A DNA stretch of 64,000 nt from Rotaria macrura (Eukaryota; Rotifera; Eurotatoria; Philodinida; Philodinidae). The stretch is taken from contig OENT01000397.1 in NCBI GenBank assembly GCA_900239685.1, forward strand, positions 1-64,000, read 5' to 3'. The position numbers were made by a program, and so were the translations under genes. The number at the start of each line of letters is the position of its first letter. The first letter of the stretch is position 1. The notes under the pieces are model-generated. The model was not told where the DNA came from. It made no database searches and worked only from the letters and a program-made list of their open reading frames with translations. Shown here in pieces: positions 1 through 11,500 of this stretch.

Positions 1-301
1 TTAACCATAAGTTTGTACGGGCTTTCGAATGGTATGCCTTATTCCGAAATCTAATTTTTTTCGTGTGACGGGGTGCTTGTAATTTGGTCGATTTTCTCGT
101 GGACCCTCTCTTAAGTTTTTTCTTTCACTTGCGTATGAGCAGATCCTTTCATGTGTTTTCTTGCTCTGGTATCCTTTCTTCACCATCTTCAAATCCTTTC
201 AGTAGTAGGTTAGCGACGGTAAGCCGCGTTACTTTTCTGTAACTCATTTTTCGTTAGACTCTCATTTCAGTAGAGGAACTAATGCTGGTTGCTATGGTCT
301 G
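1..301. other. Unassigned left edge
   Basis: A minus-strand open frame of 63 codons runs off the left edge (start near 192). It is rich in Lys and Arg and I recognise no domain in it. It could be the tail of a gene or element outside the window, or chance. Nothing else is visible before the foldback element that begins at 302. Confidence 0.2.
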
Positions 302-829
302 TACACTGAAAAAACCTATGGTGCGATATCGAACCCAAAAGAGAGCTCTGAGAGAGAAAAAGGTTTCGTACATACTACGAAACCTAAAAAGATTTTGATT
401 TGGTTGCAATTATCTGAATCATTATAGGTTCGGTACAGACCACTACGAAAAACTTGAAAGAGTGTCCGGAGTCAATAACAATCAATTTTAGTCAGTCAAA
501 GTTTTGTATGAAACCTTTTGGAGGTTGCGAATTCTCTTGCTAAATGGTTCCGTACGCTGCAAAAGAATTTGTATTATTACGGAACCCTTTAGCAAGACAA
601 TTGGAAACCCTCAAAAGGTTTCATACAAAACGTTGACTGACTAAAATTGATTGTCATTGACTCCGGACACTCTTTCAAGTTTTTCGTAGTGGTCTGTACC
701 GAACCTATAATGATTCAGATAATTGCAACCAAATCGAAATCTTTTTAGGTTTCGTAGTATGTACGAAACCTTTTTCTCTCTCAGAGCACTATTTTGGGTT
801 CGGTATCGCACCGCATTTTTTTCAGTGTA
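302..829. mobile_element. Foldback / palindromic MITE, 528 bp
   Basis: Nearly the whole segment is one inverted repeat: the arm from 302 to about 552 matches, in reverse complement, the arm from about 578 to 829 with scattered mismatches, leaving a centre of roughly 20-25 bp. The ends read TA-CACTGAAAAAA and TTTTTTCAGTG-TA, so the flanking dinucleotide TA may be a target duplication. CACTG ends recall CACTA-type elements, but no transposase is present and the family call is only inference. Smaller palindromes (GGTTTCGTA / TACGAAACC) are nested in both arms. It is non-coding and non-autonomous. Confidence 0.75.
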
Positions 830-2280
830 GGGGGAGTTGGAAGCATAAAAAGTGTCACTCTTAAACTTTCACTCACTGTTTTCTTAGAAAAAAATATGTG
901 AAATCTAGAAAAGTGTTGCTCTAAAAGGTACTCAAAATAAAGCGTACCGACTCCCAGTTGCAAGACGTTTATCTCCAGACGGGTTCATCGATTTGAGCTG
1001 AAATTTTGAGTATTATTCTAACTATGATAAGCTTATATCCTTCTAAAACATCACCCAGATCGGCAAGAATTATTGCGCAATGTTCTGCACGAGTACGTTG
1101 TGGCTTAGGTTCACCGTCTCGTTAGGCTGAAAGTACAAACCTGTAATTCAGAAAATAAAACAATTGATGCCATTTACTACAAAGACAAAAATGTACTAAG
1201 TAGGGCTTCAGAAAGAATTCAAACTCTTTCTAATAAACGTTTTCCTACTCATAAACATTAAAACTTGCTTGGTAAAGTTGTATAACTAAGATAACTTATA
1301 TCCTTTAAAAGTTGTTGTTCGAAATGCTTTAAAAAGTAGGGAAAGCGAGAAAGGTTGCTAGCAAATGGGAAAATAGTAAAAAAGTTACAATAATATACTT
1401 TGTTAATAATAAAAATATTTCTGAGTGAATTGTTACTAGGAATTCACGTAATTGCTGAGTAGGTGATGAATCATTTTCCAACTCAGTTCAATTCTCCCGG
1501 ACATTATCTCTCTTATCGTGAAAAGGATAGAGCCCTAACGCACTCGTTCTCAAGTAATTAAAAACCCATCAACATGAATCGAGTTTTGAAAACGACTTCA
1601 GATTTCAAGGCAAATGAAATCTGTAAAAAGTCACTCGAATGCCAATTTTTTATGCTTTTCAAGAAAATTTCTTTCACATGAATATGTTCAAGCATGCAAA
1701 CAATCGCAATAAGCGAAAATGCTCAAAGTTGGGCCTAACTAAAAGTTCTCTATTTCTAGGTATTTCTAAGTATTCCTAGGTATCGCTATGCATCTCCAGG
1801 TATCTCTAGATATTTCCACATATTTCCACGTATTTCCAGGTATTTCAGAAATACCTCGAAATATATTGTTCGTCAGTTGGACTAGCTATGTACTTTATTC
1901 CTTGACTAGCCACTAGTTCACTGTGACGATTTCTGATGATAGAGACAGTATAAGAGTAGTTAGGTCTCATATTTATTTCCACATCAAGAGTCGTACATAT
2001 AATGTATTTGGTTAGTGCCTTTTTACCCTGATCGATAGAGACGAAAGATTTTATCACAGGTAAGGAGAAATGAATGCATAATAAGAACGTGAGAACATAG
2101 CAAGTGCAAAACAATATATCAAGGATAAAGCAACATAACAAGAAGTATTATCTTGAGTCGTTACATTCACAACTTCACTCGAAGCCACACAAAAATAACA
2201 CTGCACATAATCACTAGTTACACATACTGGTAGATCAACTGGCCAATGGAAAAATATGAGATAGAGATAACAGAGCTAGT
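830..2280. other. Gene-poor stretch
   Basis: No convincing coding region was found. The longest minus-strand frame (1,845-2,141) has no recognisable domain and is probably chance. The only structure seen is the minisatellite listed separately at 1,751-1,846. Confidence 0.5.
1751..1846. repeat. 10-bp minisatellite, about 9.6 units
   Basis: Ten successive decamers line up without gaps, with consensus close to TATTTCCAGG. Examples are TATTTCTAGG, TATTCCTAGG, TATTTCCACA and TATTTCCACG. Units differ at one to four positions, so the array is diverged. No gene overlaps it convincingly. Confidence 0.75.
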
Positions 2281-2524
2281 TGCAGTAGATGGCGCTAATA
2301 ACTAACATACATAGAAATACGCTTTTTTCCTCTTCCAACACCCACACCCACATCAGCACTCGCAACCAAGCAGACGCACAGCCATACCTAGAGCCCCAGT
2401 CACTCGGTGACACCACGTCCACTTCCACAGCAGCATCTGTCACAGTCCTACAGCGGTACCAGATAGTCACGCCTCATTAATTTAAATGCGTCTTCTGGCA
2501 ATATCATCGTGATATCGGTATTGT

Positions 2525-3568
2525 CTAAATAACATCAGGTTGCGGCCTGTGATTGTTTTTAGGATCATTACTGGAGTCTTGTGGAAGTTCCTGTTGCTTT
2601 GAGAAGTGCGATGATTGTTTCTTGCAGCTGAAGTCTGGAAATTGCTGAATGCAGCTAACACCTGTTATTTCAGCATGCCTAAGGTAACCATAAAGTATTG
2701 CACCACATAGGCAGACCACAACACCTGTAATGTTACCCCATCTCACAGATGCTTTTTGTCGCGCTAAAAAATGACCGCCAATGAGTATGAGAGTAGTCTT
2801 CACGTGGCCAACCACTTGAAAAGTGATTGGTGATGTATTCCCAATCACTCCATATGAGGCTAAATTCACGAAAACAGCCAATACAGCACTGAAAAATATC
2901 CATTGTGTCTCAATTATTGTCCATTTATGATACAAAACGCTATTTTTTATGCTCAAACTATTAAATTCTAATAACAGTGCTAGAATTGCGCAAACAAAAA
3001 ACGTAGGCAACGCTTGAGCATGATTAATCTGAGGTGCATTCAGCTTATGGTCATGCTGTTTGTTACCTTGCCAAATTTGAAATTGTGTCGTGAAAATGAC
3101 TGCAGCGAAACCGACAATGCTGCCAGTCCAATTGAAAAACACGTCTGTGACAGTCGCCAATAACATACCCATGAAAATTATCGATAGCGATAGCTTTATT
3201 GTTGCTGATGTAGATTTCTTGTAAACAACCCTCTCTACAATAGCTAGCCAAGGAATGCCTAGCAGTTTGCACAGTTGATAGAACCCAACACTATTCATCT
3301 TCAGACTTAAATTCATTAGTCCTACAGACAAAGTACAGGAAACCGACATTAATAGTGATGGAATCCATGGGAGTCGACTGCGGCTGAAAAGACCTCCGAA
3401 CGCCATTACCTCCATTGCTATCGAACTTACAAGAAAATGAATTGCTGTTAGGGTGAATACAAAAGAAAAGTCAAAGGGAGGTCCCATTATAATTTTGTTT
3501 GTAAGAATTAGCCCAACCGAACTAAGAACACTAAACATAATCCATGCACCAGTTTTGATGAAATCCAT
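2525..3568 (-). CDS. Nucleotide-sugar / triose-phosphate transporter family protein (SLC35E3-like)
   Basis: A single uninterrupted frame of 347 codons encodes a protein with about ten hydrophobic segments, as expected for the drug/metabolite transporter superfamily. Members exchange nucleotide sugars or phosphorylated sugars across Golgi or ER membranes. Family marks seen are NLSLKMNSVGFYQLCK in the first half, the QIWQGNKQH loop, and the GNTSPITFQVVGHVKT segment near residues 240-258. Length fits the family (about 300-350), with a hydrophilic tail of about 45 residues. The VVGHVKT form, with Lys-Thr, resembles the KT group that includes plant UDP-xylose transporters; animal SLC35E3 usually has FGHFKF here (recalled, not computed). 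There is no intron, unlike most genes in this window, and base composition is visibly less AT-rich than the flanks. Substrate is unknown. Confidence 0.85.
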   Translation of the reverse strand: MDFIKTGAWIMFSVLSSVGLILTNKIIMGPPFDFSFVFTLTAIHFLVSSIAMEVMAFGGLFSRSRLPWIPSLLMSVSCTLSVGLMNLSLKMNSVGFYQLCKLLGIPWLAIVERVVYKKSTSATIKLSLSIIFMGMLLATVTDVFFNWTGSIVGFAAVIFTTQFQIWQGNKQHDHKLNAPQINHAQALPTFFVCAILALLLEFNSLSIKNSVLYHKWTIIETQWIFFSAVLAVFVNLASYGVIGNTSPITFQVVGHVKTTLILIGGHFLARQKASVRWGNITGVVVCLCGAILYGYLRHAEITGVSCIQQFPDFSCKKQSSHFSKQQELPQDSSNDPKNNHRPQPDVI

Positions 3569-3679
3569 TGCTGGTTATGACTGGACGCACATAAATTTTA
3601 AGCCAGCATTACTGAGGCGAATAAATAAATACGACACAGGACTATTCGACTTCACTAGGAAAGAAACGGACTAAAAGCC

Positions 3680-5987
3680 CGTAAAGGAGGATCAGATACC
3701 CTACACAATGTGCCATTCGTCGAGACATAAGAGTGATTGATGAGCAAGACCATCATACTTGGGGTGAAACTATCCTTCAGGTTGAGTGAAGGTGCGGGTG
3801 GGGTTTCGGAAGTAGTTGGCTTGTCACTGTCACAGCGGGTATCTGTAATTTTGTTTGTGTCAGAAAGTTCGGCTTAGCCGTCGGTGAGGCAGCTGGTCTG
3901 AGCGTCATCCGCCGTATATATGTGTGTGTGGGTGGGGGGGGGGGGTTGAATTCTCTTGGGCAAAGGCATGGAAGTGGTTGTGTGTGCGAGTGCGAATGGG
4001 ATGGTGCAGGTCTGAGTGCGTATCGCTCTGACTGACGCCGTAACTGAACTAGTTGATTTCGGTGAATGTGTGAGGATTAGGAGGTTTGTATCGGTTGTTG
4101 GGCCCTTCAGTGGGCTTGTAGGTGGTTTTTGCCTGTAATTTAAATTGTCATTGAAGGATATCACGAAGGTGTTATTTTGCTTGTAGATAAATCAAATGAA
4201 AACGGATTAACCTATATGTTAACCATAAAAATCAATCGTCTAGTCTTAACTCTTGCTTTCCTGCAATCGATTAAGTCGTAAAGTCAAATTTAAATTGGTA
4301 CACTATATGAAATAATTAATTAAAAGAAATGCAGAGTTTATATTGCCAACTAGTTGGGTGCTATCTAATTAAAATATTGAAAAACTCATCTGGGCTCTAG
4401 ATTACAATAGAGAAGCACAAAGGATTTAGGGGCGAAATCGAAAAGTATAAAGCTGGGAGCGTGAACACATGAGCTCGTCCGGATGAGCCATGACCGACCT
4501 TGCTCAATCGATGCCGTCAGATTTCGCTGATACTTCATGGTTAAATAGAAAAAACTGTTCGATGAATTTCTGCGAAAGCCGTTTCAAACATTTTGTTCTG
4601 GTCTCGAGATATTAAATTTTTTCAGAGAGCATCCCTATCAAAAAAAGACATTTTTGTCATTTTTTCTGACACTCAGATCTTTTCACAGATACGTTTGTTT
4701 CACTTGAAATTTCGAACGTAGATCTATCTTTAGTGAAAGTATTTTCCCTGAGAATATGAGTTCGAACGGATCCATTATCGAAGAGTTGGCTTAGAGTGCC
4801 GAGTGCATTAAAAGATATGCATTTTTTCGCGTTTTGTGCATATACATATGGATTGAACAGATATTACCAGAGAGCTAAAATTTCAACCTTACAGAGATCT
4901 CATCAACTACTAACTCCTATGCAAAATTCAACTCTCTAGTTGCTTCCTGTCGTTTAGGCGACACTCGCCAGAAATGCGATTTTGACCAAAATCACGACTT
5001 TGAGAGAGGTCATTCCAGAGCAAAATCAACTCTGTAGAGGGATGGTTATTATGGTGTTAAACTACACTCTTCGTAGTATAAAGTCACACAAGAATCAGGG
5101 TGGGATACCCTAGAATGCCGTGTGGAGTCTTATTGAAAGATGAGTCATGAATTGGGGCCCGGATTCAAGCATAAAATCTGCATACTACGTCAGAAATTAA
5201 TGAAAAGTTGATCTTAACGACAACGTTTCATAAGGAATATGACACTGATGTTAATTATAAACTACATTGATTCTGCTCCCCCCCACCACAGATACCTCAA
5301 TTACTACAAGTAAGATTTTTTGTGTTTTCAACAGTGTCTTGTTACTTGTGAGAATTTCAAGAAAGTCCAAATGTACACAATTTTTAACGAAGGGTAAGAT
5401 AAAAATATGTTCTATTCATCATTTATATTTAGTTTCTTTGCTTATAGCGCCATGTCACTTCACTTTGTTATTTTAAAATGGTATATGATCGATCATTCAT
5501 CTATAACTTCTCCTTGTTTATGTCTGTGAGAATTTTTTTCTTTCCTTTCGCCAAATGTGCGTAAAGTGAAGTGCATGTTCATCAAATGCTTGTAATGATT
5601 AATTACTTTGTTCACATCATTCAGTGATTGAAAGATGAGCAACGTGGGAAGGCAAAAAGAAACAATGTGCAAGAGCAGACGAGAGAAAAATAGATGAGTA
5701 CGAAGAGGAGAGAAAAGAAGAAGAGTAGAACTGGAGACGAGAGAAGAAAAAAAGTTCACCATTTATGATTATATTTTCTTCATTTATTACGTAACAATGC
5801 AAGCATTGAAAGAAAAATTACTACATGGTATACATGTATATGTATAACAAAATGAATGAATATTATAAGTCTATGAAATAATTAGATCATGACAAATGAG
5901 TACACATTTGCAATATAATTGAAATTGTAAAGGGAAAGTGCTTTATGGGTTTTTTTCATTTTGATCTTCGATGAGCTCTTCAACTAG
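3680..5987. other. Gene-free stretch with a G/T-rich block and a purine-rich block
   Basis: No supported gene. About 3,760-4,130 is G/T-rich on the plus strand and includes a short GT run followed by TGTGTGGG and a run of G near 3,920-3,946. About 5,640-5,760 is almost pure purine (A and G) on the plus strand. Open frames at 3,874-4,164 and 5,493-5,802 are products of these skewed compositions. The part 4,400-5,200 has locally mixed composition that could be an old repeat, but I found no inverted ends or coding trace. Confidence 0.4.
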
Positions 5988-8459
5988 CTACTGCTTGGCG
6001 TATACATCGTTTTTCTTAGTTAATTTTCTGCATTGGTATGTTGCTTGATTGAGGCTAGGATACTCTTCTATTTCAAACATTTTGCTGCCTGTATTTGTCT
6101 TCAATGTTCGAATTTCTTGTTGTATTGTTTCAGGTGACAGTTTTGATTTGTTCTCTGTGATTCAGTCCATTTCTTTTCGATGTATTCTTTGACTTTTTTG
6201 GTCAATGGATTAGTATGTTTTCGTCGGCGAAGTGCCCAACCTTCATTGTAGAAATATTTATAATTAGATGATTGATTTAAATTAATATGTTTATTATGTT
6301 GATCTTGAAGAACTTGCTTTGTTTTATGCTCGATTGCAGTGGATGTAGAGCGAACGGCTTCTATCAAATGTAGGCGTGTTACATCATTGGAAGAACGATG
6401 CTCGTCTGCATCAATTGCATGGATATTGGCAGCAATATGAACATCAAGCTCTTCTGTTGACTCAAATGATGATTAGCATCCAGGTATTGGACATATCGAT
6501 AAACTATGGTATCGGCGATCGGTTCGACTAATTAAGAAAGAGAGTCACATGTGTCATGTCAGGTTTCTAATTGTTATACCTCTTTGATACAAGATTGGCT
6601 GGATGATTATTGATTGGAGTTGTAAATGGTGATACAAGTCGCATATTCGATTCAAATTCCAGCTTTTTATACGGTATTAATACACCTTGGCCAATACCAG
6701 ACGCCTTGAAGATTCTCATATGATCTGAATACTATCGAATAGATCTTATTGATGAAACATTTGGTATCATTGTTTTATCAATTTTCCCTAAGAAAAGAAA
6801 GGATTTTTCATGTGTAGTATTCTATTTCGTGCATATACTAGGGGTGACCCTTTATTTTTATTTTCCTTTACAATAAAGGATAAAGATAAATGATTAATTT
6901 ATCTTTATTTTTTTAAAGTAAAGGATTCATTTATTTTTAAAAAATAAAGATAAATTAATCATTTATCTTTAAAAAGTAAAGTAATAGTAAATGACCACCC
7001 CTAGCATATACCATCATTCGACAAAATTTCTGCCACGCCGATTCGAGTGTTCTTTACACACCCACCATATTCCATGCCCTCCTTAATATCTATTGCACTG
7101 CACAAATCATTTCCAGAACTTATCCACGATCGCTTGCGACCCTTTGCAACTCCACAAATACGATCGCAAATATCTTTCCCCTTTTGTACTTCGCTGTAAC
7201 CTCGTGTCGTCAATTCGATGCCAAGCTTTGAAATAAACGTTAGCGATTAAAAAGCAATTGTCTGATTGAACTCACTCGATTGCATGACTTTTTCAACTTC
7301 ACGTGTTGAATTAGAACTAAAATTACTGGCGTTGTCCGTGCACTTGTGTATTGTATAAATATATGGTGTGTCTTCTTTAAATTTTTTCAGTATTATTTCG
7401 CTTGCGCTTAAGGTGTCCAATTCACTTTGGGCAGCATTTGTAAGTGCAAGGATATATGACTGAGTTCGAAAAAGTGGCTTAATTGCGACACCTGCATTAT
7501 TGGGAGAGATAGTCTGAATAGATGATGTAATAGTTGTATCTTTCCGCACAAATGATCCAACTAACAGGGACATACCACACTTTCCATAAAAGCAACTTTG
7601 CCCTTCTCGATGTTCCTGAGGCAATACTTTCTGAGCCCAATCAAAAGTGGCAAACGCTTTATTACTAATCATATTTGAAATAGTATTCACTTTCTCCTGG
7701 TTCTGTTGAGCGGCCCTTATATTATGTCTAAACCATTCATGAATGTTCTGAACCTAGTTTTCAAAATCATAACTGGTTTCTCGTCTCAACTCTTGATTGT
7801 GAATTTCCTTGACTTTGTTTTCAACTTCATCTAGTGTCAGTATTACTTTGCAGCAATCTTGACAATTTACTGAATGTTGACGGGAACATCTTAAACTTTG
7901 CCCTACGCATGTGGGATGACTTAGTCCAAATCTAGTGCAATATGTTACAAAATCATCATCATCATCTAGACAGTGTCCCATGTGATTTACTTTTTGATAT
8001 GCTTCTGTCATTTTAATTTCCCTCTGTAGTCGTTTCTGATCGATTTGTGGTGTCGATAAATTAGTTACGATATCTGTAATATATAAAAATTATATTTTTA
8101 TGGTTACAACAAATAATCAGCTTACTAGAGATTGTATTCCATGCCTCAACACCTTCCGTGACAAATTCATCAAGACCAGACACAGCACGTTGAGATGATG
8201 GTTTGATACTATCAAGTATTTCAAATAATTTCGTTCTACCCAGATTATCAAAATTAGTTTCTTCAGAATATTTAAAATATTCCACTACAGCATGAGTGCG
8301 TTGCGATTGCTGAATCTGTTTTGGTATAACACATTTTTCTCCATCATCGAGTGCAAGTAAAGTAACACCGTAAGTACCTATTTTAAAAATTTTTATGATA
8401 AAGAGACACCGAGAGAATGAAGCAATCACTTTCATTCGTATCGAGCTACTAGTCGCCAT
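5988..8459 (-). pseudogene. Decayed multi-exon C2H2 zinc-finger protein of an invertebrate repeat-type family
   Basis: Conserved blocks appear in order on the minus strand: a Cys-rich segment near 7,850-7,990, FDWAQKVLP and FYGKCGMS (7,560-7,660), KDICDRICGVAKGRKR near 7,120-7,180, GIGQGVLIPYKKL near 6,670-6,700, a C2H2 finger starting CPIPGC near 6,480, and EGWALRRRK near 6,220. From memory this order matches a large uncharacterised family seen in cnidarians and other invertebrates, often in many copies; its biochemical function is unknown. Introns of about 51-58 bp are visible (8,061-8,118; about 7,205-7,260; 6,788-7,011 enlarged by a MITE; about 6,530-6,583). It is broken: in-frame stops at 7,754-7,756 (TAG where Trp is expected), 6,732-6,734 (TAG) and 6,473-6,475 (TAA), plus frame changes near 6,165 and 7,250. 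The frame then reaches a natural-looking TAG at 5,988-5,990. The 5' end may be cut by the neighbouring LINE. Confidence 0.65.
6839..7003. mobile_element. hAT-type MITE, 165 bp, with 8-bp target duplication
   Basis: The ends are TAGGGGTG and CACCCCTA, the typical hAT terminal pattern, and most of the interior is an AT-rich inverted repeat of TTTATCTTTA-like blocks. It is flanked by perfect 8-bp direct repeats GCATATAC at 6,831-6,838 and 7,004-7,011, the length expected for hAT. It lies inside an intron of the minus-strand zinc-finger pseudogene, and its target duplication is the splice-donor sequence of that intron (GTATATGC on the minus strand). It has no coding capacity. Confidence 0.88.
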
Positions 8460-8535
8460 CGTTCTTTTCGTTATATAATACAGAAGGACAAAAACAAAAG
8501 GTCAACGCGGTCAAATTTAAACGATTCTTATCAAG

Positions 8536-11500
8536 ATGAATTATGAATATTATCATAACTTGTCGAGTAAAGAAAAGGATCGTATATACAATGGCGATGT
8601 ATTTCAAGAAGCAGAAGATCAGTTTCGTACAAAAGAAAATACAGTGAAACTTCTCTAATCTGAACACTGTCGGTACATTCAAAAATCGTTCAGATTAACA
8701 GGGCGATCACAAAGGAGGGGGTTTGTGGAAATATAGAGATTTTTCGAATTTAATGGCACTATTAGTTCACTTCTGATGAATCGTTGTAGTTCATTTATAT
8801 AAAAAAGAATTATTTCACAAGATTTCCATAAGATTCAACAGGTACATGCTCGAAATAATCCAGAATAGATCTTTTTTTTGATAAATTAGAATCGAAGAAT
8901 GCATCTGTTAGTCTAGACTGTAATTTTATAATGAACGAATGTCATTCTGGTCAGTGTTCTTAATGAAAGAGTGTACCAAGCAAAACAAATGTCAGGTAAC
9001 CCAATGAAACAGAATTTACCGACTTTTATACGTGCTGCAGAAAAGAACAGTGTGTAGTACACACTGTGTACGGTATGCACACTGAAATTTCATTGTACAC
9101 TTTGTTTTTAACAGTTTTCGAACCTTTATGCTTCGAAGAAATTTATCTATTGGGTATGGTCGGGTTGCGGATGAATCAGAGTGTTTGGTGAATGCGTCAG
9201 TTGATATCTTTTATTCAGTCAGATCTCTTTTTCGATTTAAAAGCATTTTACTTTTATGTACTATCAATCTTCATGTGGTTATTAAAGTGGAATATGACAT
9301 AAAGGTTTTACTGTGTGACAAGACACGAGTTTTACGCTTCTCGTACACTTTGTATATCTTGGTCTACAAAACAGTGTACCGATATATGGTGTCCTGGAAA
9401 AAAATGTAACCGTGCATCCTATTTCAGATTCCTATAAAGAACATTGATTTGAATCATCTCATTCGTTAAATGATGAAGCATTATCATCAATGCTTTGAAA
9501 CAGTGAAACGAAAAAAACCAAAGTATTTTTCAAAATTTCCCTCTCGCATCTCACCATTATCCAACAAAAAAAAAGGATTCAGTTCATCATCCGCATATGA
9601 TATCGATTATGTGTATTGTCTATTTGTGTTTTTTCAACTAATCACAGAATGAGCCAATTGAATGCATTGTTTTAAGTCAGTGATAGATGGGGCTGTCTAT
9701 AATCGTTCATATTATATGGGGTTGATTTACATGGTAGAGACTGAAAAAAAGCGTTCACATTCAGAATGTCAAGGTGATCATAAAGGAGGGGGTCAAAACA
9801 AGCAAAATTCAGTCGGTCGGCCAGGAGGGTATTCAGTATAACAGGTTGATCACTTAGGAGGGGTGTTCACTAATAGAGGTTATACTGTATAAACAACAAT
9901 AACAATACCGCAAATAATTCATTAAAAAGACATGCGACAAGTGAACGTCCACGACATTCAGATGATGATGAAGAATACAACAACAACAATAATTGTTGTG
10001 CTGGATGGACTACAATAACAAATAACAGACAAAAGAAAAAATTAAATGACAAAGACGAGCGAACGATGTTGAACACAACAAGAACATTTACAAATTCATT
10101 ACATCATAGTGAGAAGCAACGTACAACAACCGTGACGACAATAGAAAAGATCAGCATAGAGTGAATCAAAACGGCATCAAAATATCAAATTACGCATTGA
10201 TTTATGCTGCTGATTATCACTATCCACCATTCAAACTTGAATGTGAACCGAAGTTAAACGACAAAAGACAAGGTGTTAAATTAGTAGATGAATTAAAGAA
10301 TTATATTAGAAAGGACTTTCTACATGAGAATCCTTCCTTCTAAAAACCTATATTGGTAGATGTATGATGGATTGATTTAGAAGGAAACCTTCAAATGATC
10401 ATTAAAACAACTGAACTGTATGTCTACTTATGTAAAAAAGAAAGATATGCAAAAGAATTAAATAACATAAAGATCAACCAGATTCCACCTAAGCATCTAC
10501 CTCCTTAACATTCGATAATTTTGAAATGGGTAAAACATGAAATCACAGATCAAGACATTAGAGAAGAACTAACTGTTCATTCCAAAAGTCTACGCTCAAT
10601 CTCAACAATGAATGGTACTCTCAACGAGTAAACAAGACATGTTAAGATAGAATTATTAGATAAAAAAGATTATGAAACTTTAATAAGTAATAAGAAAATT
10701 AATTTAACAGGTCAGCTGTACGAGGTGGAGGAATTTCTCCCAGCACCAAAAATATTGATTTGTGGAAAATGTAACCAACCAGGACATACGAAAAAAATAT
10801 GTCAAAATTCATTGTTTGATATTTGCAGAAGATGTGGTGGTGATCGTACGAACGTTGAAGAACATAAAGAATGCCATATTAAATGTCATCATTGTGGAGC
10901 AAATCACGTGTCAACGGATTAAAAAGGTCCAGTGATAAATGATTATCGAAGACATTTAATATTCGAATTAAAGAAGCACCCAGAAAAACTTCCACAACAC
11001 ATTCAGCTCTTTATTCCTTCTGAATATCGTAATCAAAACGACAAAATAAAAATAATTCAAAATAAACCAACGCACCAATATTCTCAGGAACATTTTTATA
11101 ATAACAATGATCATATTCAATGGCCTATATTTAACACCGCTACAACTGTAACAACTAAATCAATGAATCGGAATCTAAATGACACAATTAAAGCATTTGA
11201 TGACGAACTACATGAACTGAAGAAAAACTATAATGAAGACCAAAAACGAATCACCGAAGAATTCAAAGATCATTTTAATACAATCAACCAAATATTACGA
11301 ATTATACAACAACAACAACAAAGACAACAACAAATGATCACAACAATAACTAACAGTATAAAACAAATTATATTTCTAACCTGCACGAAAACGACATCAA
11401 CTGTCTGCAACGTATTAAATAAAATGAAAATGCAAATAAATGTGAAGGATTATGACGAAAGTATACAACAACTAAGAACGCAAGTAGAATTTATAAAAGA

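Noticed and set aside
3874..4164. 96-residue minus-strand frame rich in Pro, Thr and Ser
   Set aside because: It only reflects the G/T skew of the opposite strand and has no domain or splice context.
4400..4560. Possible hammerhead-type ribozyme around CCGGATGAGCC
   Set aside because: The CTGATGAG and GAAA core elements needed for a hammerhead are not both present.
5493..5802. Two overlapping minus-strand frames rich in Ser, Leu and Phe
   Set aside because: They are translations of a purine-rich tract and have low-complexity composition.
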